A DNA stretch of 10,998 bases, taken from positions 1-10,998 of the forward strand of contig CAJTZX010000080.1 of assembly GCA_910584345.1 (NCBI GenBank), given 5' to 3'. This document shows, piece after piece, positions 6,676 through 10,998 of the stretch. The notes under the pieces were generated by a model. The model did not search any database. It saw only the letters and a list, made by a program, of their open reading frames with translations, and was not told the origin of the DNA. The translations under genes and the position numbers were made by a program. Numbering within the stretch: position 1 is the stretch's first letter; each line of letters starts with the position of its first letter. The DNA is from an uncultured Eubacterium sp. (GTDB lineage Bacteria; Bacillota; Clostridia; Lachnospirales; Lachnospiraceae).

Positions 6676-8190
6676 ATGGATCAAAATGTAGTATTGACGA
6701 TGAGAGACATCAGCAAGACGTTTCCGGGTGTCAAGGCATTGTCGCATGTGGATTTTACACTGCGAAAGGGAGAGGTTCATGCACTGATGGGTGAAAACGG
6801 TGCGGGAAAATCAACATTGATTAAGGTGCTCACCGGAGTGCATGAATTTGAATCAGGGGAAATCCGCATGGATGGAAGCAATGCGGCAATTATTAACCAT
6901 TCGCCGCAGGAAGCGCAGGAGAACGGTATCAGTACCGTATACCAGGAGGTCAATCTCTGTCCGAACCTTACGGTTGCCGAAAATCTGTTTATCGGCCGTG
7001 AACCAAGGAAATTCGGCATGATTGACTGGAAAACGATGAACAAAAAATCTTTGGAGCTGTTAAAAAATCTGGATATTGCCGTATCGCCGACAACGATGCT
7101 GGATGAATGTTCGATTGCGATTCAGCAGATGATTGCCATTGCACGTGCAGTCGACATGAAATGTAAAGTATTGATTTTGGATGAGCCAACTTCTTCTTTG
7201 GACGACAGTGAAGTAGAAAAGCTGTTTGTATTAATGCGCCGACTGAAAAATGAAGGCGTAGGCATTGTTTTTGTAACGCATTTCTTAGAACAGGTTTATG
7301 AAATCTGTGATCGGATTACAGTATTTCGAAATGGTGAATTAGTCGGGGAATTTGAGACAGAAAAGCTACCGCGTGTCATGCTGGTAGCCAAGATGATGGG
7401 CAAGGACTTTGACGATCTGGCTGATATCAAAGGAGACCGTAAGACGCAGGCGAAAAAAACCGAGCCGATTATCGAAGCAAAAGGGATTGGACACCAGGGT
7501 ACGATCAAGCCGTTTGATATCACATTCAACGCAGGTGAAGTCGTCGGCCTGACCGGGTTGCTCGGTTCCGGGCGTTCTGAGCTGGTGCGTGCGGTTTACG
7601 GTGCGGATAAGGCAGATTCCGGTACGTTAAGGGTAAAAGGCAAAGAAGTAAAAATCAATACACCGTTAGACGCTATGCAGGCAGGTATGGCATATTTGCC
7701 GGAAGATCGAAAAAAGGATGGTATCCTAGCGGACTTGTCTGTAAGGGAAAATATTATTATTGCCCTGCAGGCAAAACGGGGAATGTTTAAGCCGATGAGC
7801 CGTAAAGAAATGGAAGATTTTGCAGATAAATATATTAAAGTACTGCAGGTGAAGACAGCGAGCAGAGAGACACCGATCAAGAGCCTGTCGGGCGGCAACC
7901 AGCAGAAGGTTATTATCGGCCGCTGGCTGTTGACCAATCCGGATTATCTGATTTTAGATGAACCGACCAGAGGTATTGATATTGGTACAAAGACGGAAAT
8001 CCAAAAATTAGTGCTGCAGCTGGCGGATGAAGGAAAATCCATTACGTTTATTTCCTCCGAAGTAGAAGAGATGCTTCGTACCTGCTCGAGAATGGCAGTT
8101 TTGCGTGACGGCAAGAAGGTAGGAGAGATCGAGGGAGATGATTTAACGCAGGAGAAAATCATGCAGACGATTGCCGGAGGTGAAAAATAG
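6676..8190 (+). CDS. ytfR: Sugar ABC transporter double ATPase (YtfR-like)
   Basis: This 504-residue cytoplasmic protein carries two fused nucleotide-binding domains that power the importer. Domain 1 has Walker A GENGAGKST (39-47) and Walker B VLILDEPTSSLD (165-176). Its signature is degenerate: SIAIQQ (146-151) replaces LSGGQ. Domain 2 has the Arg-containing P-loop GLLGSGRSEL (294-303) without the usual Lys, a full LSGGNQQ signature (404-410) and Walker B YLILDEPTRGID (424-435). This asymmetry is normal for RbsA/MglA/YtfR proteins, so one composite ATP site is probably catalytic. The stretch QQMIAIARAVDMKCKVLILD strongly recalls E. coli YtfR. ATG 6676 is preceded by GGTGA (6665-6669). The gene ends two bases before the first permease gene, indicating one transcript. 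Confidence 0.95.
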   Translation: MDQNVVLTMRDISKTFPGVKALSHVDFTLRKGEVHALMGENGAGKSTLIKVLTGVHEFESGEIRMDGSNAAIINHSPQEAQENGISTVYQEVNLCPNLTVAENLFIGREPRKFGMIDWKTMNKKSLELLKNLDIAVSPTTMLDECSIAIQQMIAIARAVDMKCKVLILDEPTSSLDDSEVEKLFVLMRRLKNEGVGIVFVTHFLEQVYEICDRITVFRNGELVGEFETEKLPRVMLVAKMMGKDFDDLADIKGDRKTQAKKTEPIIEAKGIGHQGTIKPFDITFNAGEVVGLTGLLGSGRSELVRAVYGADKADSGTLRVKGKEVKINTPLDAMQAGMAYLPEDRKKDGILADLSVRENIIIALQAKRGMFKPMSRKEMEDFADKYIKVLQVKTASRETPIKSLSGGNQQKVIIGRWLLTNPDYLILDEPTRGIDIGTKTEIQKLVLQLADEGKSITFISSEVEEMLRTCSRMAVLRDGKKVGEIEGDDLTQEKIMQTIAGGEK

Positions 8191-8192
8191 TT

Positions 8193-9251
8193 ATGGCAAA
8201 AGAAAATACAAAAACAGGATTTGATTTTAAACAGCTGACAAAAAAGCGTTTGTTTTTGCCGATTGTATGTCTGATCGTCGTACTGTTGGCGAATCTGATC
8301 AAAACACCAGACTTTTTTAAAGTGTCGCTAACAAACGGCGTATTAAACGGATATATTATTGACGTAATTAACCGTGCATCGGAACTTGTTATTTTAGCGA
8401 TTGGCATGACGCTCGTGACAGCGGCTTCTGGCGGACAGGATATCAGTGTCGGCGCAGTGATGGCAGTCGCCGCAGCTGCCTGCTGTCAGGTTTTAACAGG
8501 CGGTGAAGTATCAGCAAATGCATTCGCCAATCCATTTATTCTGGCAGTATTGGCAGCTCTTGCTGCAGCAGCGTTATGCGGTATTTTTAACGGATTTTTA
8601 GTAGCAAAGCTAGGGATTCAGCCAATGGTTGCTACACTCATTTTGTTTACAGCCGGACGTGGAATTGCACAGTTGATTACAAAAGGCCAGACGACTTATG
8701 TACGTGTGGAATCTTATAAAATTATGGGTGGCTATATCGGCAGCTGTCCGATACCGACTCCTATCTTTTTTGCAATCATTATGGTGATTATTGTGAACCT
8801 GATACTGAAAAAAACTGCACTTGGCCTGTATATTGAAAGTGTTGGTATTAATGGCTCCGCTTCCAGGCTGGTCGGCTTAAATTCTACGATGATAAAGTTT
8901 TTAACGTATGTCATCTGCGGCGTACTGGCTGGTGTGGCCGGTATCGTAGCTTCGAGCAGAATTTACTCGGCAGATGCAAATAACATTGGATTAAACCTGG
9001 AGATGGATGCGATCCTTGCGGTAGCCCTCGGCGGCAATGCATTGGGCGGCGGTAAATTCAGCCTGATGGGTTCTGTGATAGGCGCTTATACGATCCAGGC
9101 GCTAACTACTACACTGTATGCTATGAGTGTATCTTCTGACAGGCTTCCGGTCTATAAGGCAGTAGTCGTTGTTATTATCGTCGTACTCCAAAGCCCTGTA
9201 TTTAAAAAATATCTTGCTAACGCAAAGGCAAGACGGGCTTCAACAATATAA
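8193..9251 (+). CDS. ytfT: Sugar ABC transporter permease 1 (YtfT-like)
   Basis: This 352-residue integral membrane protein of the BPD_transp_2 (ribose/galactose-type permease) family forms one half of the membrane channel. Hydrophobic segments begin at about 20-37 and recur to about 318-333. Family landmarks include LAIGMTLVTAASGGQDISVGAV (68-89, given as LAIGMTLV then ISVGAV), LGIQPMVATLILFTAGRG (140-157), KTALGLYIESVGIN (207-220) and LEMDAILAVALGG (269-281). The family's GGID motif reads GGQD here (80-83). The match to E. coli YtfT runs along the whole length. GGAGGTG (8176-8182), inside the end of the ATPase gene, is its ribosome site, and the gap between the genes is two bases. It probably pairs with the next protein as a heterodimer. 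Confidence 0.94.
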   Translation: MAKENTKTGFDFKQLTKKRLFLPIVCLIVVLLANLIKTPDFFKVSLTNGVLNGYIIDVINRASELVILAIGMTLVTAASGGQDISVGAVMAVAAAACCQVLTGGEVSANAFANPFILAVLAALAAAALCGIFNGFLVAKLGIQPMVATLILFTAGRGIAQLITKGQTTYVRVESYKIMGGYIGSCPIPTPIFFAIIMVIIVNLILKKTALGLYIESVGINGSASRLVGLNSTMIKFLTYVICGVLAGVAGIVASSRIYSADANNIGLNLEMDAILAVALGGNALGGGKFSLMGSVIGAYTIQALTTTLYAMSVSSDRLPVYKAVVVVIIVVLQSPVFKKYLANAKARRASTI

Positions 9252-9271
9252 GCGGAAGGTGGTCGTTAAGC

Positions 9272-10285
9272 ATGGAAAAGAAAAAGATAAACAGCAATAC
9301 GTTTTTGCTAATTATTACAATAGTATTATTTGTGGTCATGTATGTCGCTGGTATGATCATATTTAGCGAGCAAGGTTTTGCAAAGCCACAGATGTTTTTG
9401 AACCTGTTTATTTCCAACGCAGGACTGATCGTCATCGGCTGTGGCATGACACTCGTTATGATTACCGGAGGCATCGATATTTCTGTCGGTTCCGTAACGG
9501 CGCTTGTTTGTATGGTATCTGCTTATGTGATGGAAAATAAAGGCATGAGTGCATGGATGGCCGTATTTTTCTCGCTCATCATTGGTATCTGCTTTGGCCT
9601 GGTTCAGGGATATTTGGTTACATATCTGGAGATTCAGCCGTTTATCGTAACCTTGGCCGGTATGTTCTTCGGACGCGGCATGACGGCAATGGTCAGTACA
9701 GAAATGATTTCCATTAAAAATGAACTGTTTTTGAAATGGGCAAATTACAGAATTAATATGCCATTTGGCTCTGTAAATAAAAAGGGCAGATTTATTGCAG
9801 CTTACATCTATCCAACAGTTGTCATTGCATTAATCGTGGTCATTATTATTTCTGTAATGCTTAAATATTCCAAATTCGGACGTAAACTGTATGCAATTGG
9901 CGGCAACCAACAGAGCGCTATTATGATGGGCTTAAACGTAAAACGGACCAAAATGCAGGCATATGTACTGGATGGATTTTTAGCAGGATTAGGCGGATTC
10001 TTATTCTGTTTAAACAGCTGTGCCGGATTCGTAGAGCAGGCAAAAGGATTGGAAATGGACGCGATTTCTTCTGCCGTTATCGGCGGAACGCTCTTAAGCG
10101 GCGGCGTCGGTACTGTCATCGGGACATTGTTTGGCGTACTGATTAAAGGAACAATTACAAGTCTGATTACGACACAAGGTACCTTGTCCAGCTGGTGGGT
10201 AAGGATCACATTATCGGCATTGCTTTGCTTCTTTATTGTACTGCAGGCGGTATTTGCTGCTGCGAAAAAGAAAAACAAAAATTAG
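9272..10285 (+). CDS. yjfF: Sugar ABC transporter permease 2 (YjfF-like)
   Basis: This 337-residue integral membrane protein is the second, non-identical permease of the importer. The first membrane segment is at about 10-31. Family motifs include GCGMTLVMITGGIDISVGSV (56-75), TLAGMFFGRGM, YAIGGNQQSAIMMGLNVKRT, and GGTLLSGGVGTVIGTLFGV near residue 270-288, followed by a GTLSSWW stretch also present in E. coli YjfF. AAGGTGG (9256-9262) is the ribosome site. The 20-base gap after the first permease gene places it in the same operon. Two different permeases beside one double ATPase are the hallmark of the YtfQRT-YjfF type and of the related fructose and arabinofuranose importers, as opposed to ribose or galactose systems, which use one permease. 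It is the last gene of the operon. Confidence 0.94.
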   Translation: MEKKKINSNTFLLIITIVLFVVMYVAGMIIFSEQGFAKPQMFLNLFISNAGLIVIGCGMTLVMITGGIDISVGSVTALVCMVSAYVMENKGMSAWMAVFFSLIIGICFGLVQGYLVTYLEIQPFIVTLAGMFFGRGMTAMVSTEMISIKNELFLKWANYRINMPFGSVNKKGRFIAAYIYPTVVIALIVVIIISVMLKYSKFGRKLYAIGGNQQSAIMMGLNVKRTKMQAYVLDGFLAGLGGFLFCLNSCAGFVEQAKGLEMDAISSAVIGGTLLSGGVGTVIGTLFGVLIKGTITSLITTQGTLSSWWVRITLSALLCFFIVLQAVFAAAKKKNKN

Positions 10286-10337
10286 TGCGGCTTTATGCAA
10301 CGTGTGGCCGTATGAGCTTCTGTATAGGGAGGATCAG

Positions 10338-10377
10338 AACTGTCCTGTGGCTGGGAGGTGGCTGCGGGGCAGTTTTT
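10338..10377 (+). terminator. Possible rho-independent terminator after yjfF
   Basis: AACTGTCC (10338-10345) pairs with GGGCAGTT (10367-10374), with one T-G wobble, and the stem runs into TTTTT (10373-10377). The 21-base loop is large and GC-rich, so the structure is weaker than a classic terminator. Its place 50 bases after the last operon gene and before the repeat cluster supports the call. Confidence 0.45.
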
Positions 10378-10402
10378 GTAATTGGGAAATATTTTCTAAG
10401 TG

Positions 10403-10596
10403 CAACATTTTTGATATAGGGTTGCATTTTGGCCTTGCGGACGCTGGGAGAGGGGATTTGCCCGGCCTTCCTGTGACCGTTCCAGAATGCAAGAAGCTCT
10501 AAGCATTCTGCATCTAAGCAATGACAACCGGACGGTCGCGTCACCTAGTTCGCCCTGGCTAAACGCCAGCAGCTAAAGGTGCCGCTTGGCTTCGCC
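10403..10596 (-). repeat. Second copy of the repeat (core plus arm B), inverted
   Basis: Read on the minus strand this matches 1-195. From 10596 back to 10521 it agrees at 74 of 76 bases; similarity then continues more loosely down to about 10403. The core stem is 10538-10546 with 10577-10585, containing one T-C mismatch, and the inner hairpin is CTGGC (10555-10559) with GCCAG (10565-10569). A minus-strand open frame (10544 to 10293) runs through it and gives a peptide resembling that of the left copy. Base differences between the copies do not favour third codon positions, so I do not call it a gene. Confidence 0.9.
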
Positions 10597-10677
10597 CCTG
10601 ACTATCAAGCAGAATACTAAGAGCTTCTAACATTCTTCCAAAGCCACAGGAAGGCCGGGCAAATCCCCTCTCCCAGC
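10443..10677. repeat. Complete palindromic element, about 235 bp
   Basis: The outer 33 bases at 10443-10475 and 10645-10677 are perfect reverse complements. Further in, 10492-10511 and 10610-10629 pair at 17 of 20 positions. The centre is the core hairpin near 10562. Together arm B, core and arm A form one long imperfect palindrome that could fold as a hairpin in RNA or extrude as a cruciform in DNA. It has no coding gene and no transposase of its own. Confidence 0.88.
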
Positions 10678-10680
10678 TGG
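10587..10680 (+). repeat. Arm A of the repeat
   Basis: The first 55 bases (10587-10641) are an exact reverse complement of the last 55 bases of the window (10944-10998). Looser matching continues to about 10677. Its outer part also pairs with arm B of the same element, so arms A and B share an ancestor although their inner parts differ. Confidence 0.88.
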
Positions 10681-10907
10681 TTTTGAAAAATTGTCAGTAC
10701 ATCAGGTTTCTTGTAAACAATGTTCATACAAGGTCGGTAATACGCGATGAAATATTTTCGATTCAAAACTGTCACGAATTAACTTGAAATCGTTCTGAAG
10801 ACAATATTTCCAGAAAAAATATGAAACAATATACGCTATTCAGGATCAATTTTTTCAAAGGTTTTCAGAGAAAGTACGCTGTTTTCGTGTTAAGCTTAAG
10901 ATAATCA
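10678..10907. other. Gene-free AT-rich spacer between inverted arm A copies
   Basis: I see no coding gene, RNA gene or promoter in these 230 bases. Two weak dyads occur: CTTGTA (10710-10715) with TACAAG (10727-10732), and a CGATTCAA/TTGAAATCG pair around 10759-10795. Neither is followed by a T tract, so they are not convincing terminators. The base composition is much more AT-rich than the arms on each side. Confidence 0.5.
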
Positions 10908-10998
10908 GACGGGAGAGGGGCTCTGTACGGTCTGCTTGTGACGTTGGAAGAATGTTAGAAGCTCTTAGTATTCTGCTTGATAGTCAGGGGCGAAGCCA
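10908..10998 (-). repeat. Arm A, inverted copy cut by the window end
   Basis: On the minus strand, 10998-10944 is identical to 10587-10641, and the rest to 10908 is a looser match that keeps the CCCCTCTCCC block. The window stops just where the core hairpin would begin, so the remainder of this copy is missing. The final ten bases equal the first ten of the window. Confidence 0.88.

Noticed and set aside
6821..6830. Defective ATPase suspected from degenerate motifs in YtfR
   Set aside because: The degenerate domain 1 signature and the Lys-less domain 2 P-loop are normal for RbsA/MglA/YtfR-type ATPases.
10293..10544. Minus-strand open frame at the right repeat
   Set aside because: It is the same repeat-derived frame as at 53, running past the element into the region of the operon terminator; no independent support.

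Overview
The window looks like Firmicutes DNA, most likely from a gut Clostridia/Lachnospiraceae-type anaerobe. The clues are strong AGGAGG-type ribosome sites, AT-leaning codons, a YesM/YesN-type two-component pair and a Gram-positive lipoprotein version of a sugar-binding protein. Species cannot be named from the sequence alone.

Layout. Positions 1-195 are half of a GC-rich, palindrome-rich intergenic repeat. A promoter with an extended -10 (256-264) precedes a 562-residue AAA-ATPase-like/PD-(D/E)XK nuclease-like protein of unknown role (355-2043). Its stop codon overlaps the GTG start of a YesN-type response regulator (2040-3674), which is followed by its YesM-type sensor kinase (3690-5126). 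A second promoter, with two 13-bp direct repeats just upstream, then drives a four-gene sugar ABC importer. Its genes are a lipoprotein binding protein (ytfQ-like, 5265-6446), a double ATPase (ytfR-like, 6676-8190) and two different permeases (ytfT-like, 8193-9251; yjfF-like, 9272-10285). A large hairpin lies between the binding-protein and ATPase genes, and a possible terminator follows the last permease.

How the genes work together. The kinase and regulator probably sense a sugar-related signal and activate the importer. All four importer proteins resemble the Escherichia coli galactofuranose transporter YtfQRT-YjfF. Related systems carry arabinofuranose or fructose, so the substrate is not settled here. 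No sugar-catabolic enzyme is present in the window.

Right end. Positions 10403-10998 hold three more repeat arms in alternating orientation. A complete copy forms an imperfect palindrome of about 235 bp centred near 10562. Joining the window's right end to its left end through a shared 10-mer would rebuild another complete copy. The window therefore starts and stops inside the same repeat family, which suggests either an assembly break at a repeat or, less likely, a circular molecule. The transporter locus itself is of a known type. The repeat family and the coupling of the nuclease-like gene to the two-component system are the least ordinary parts.
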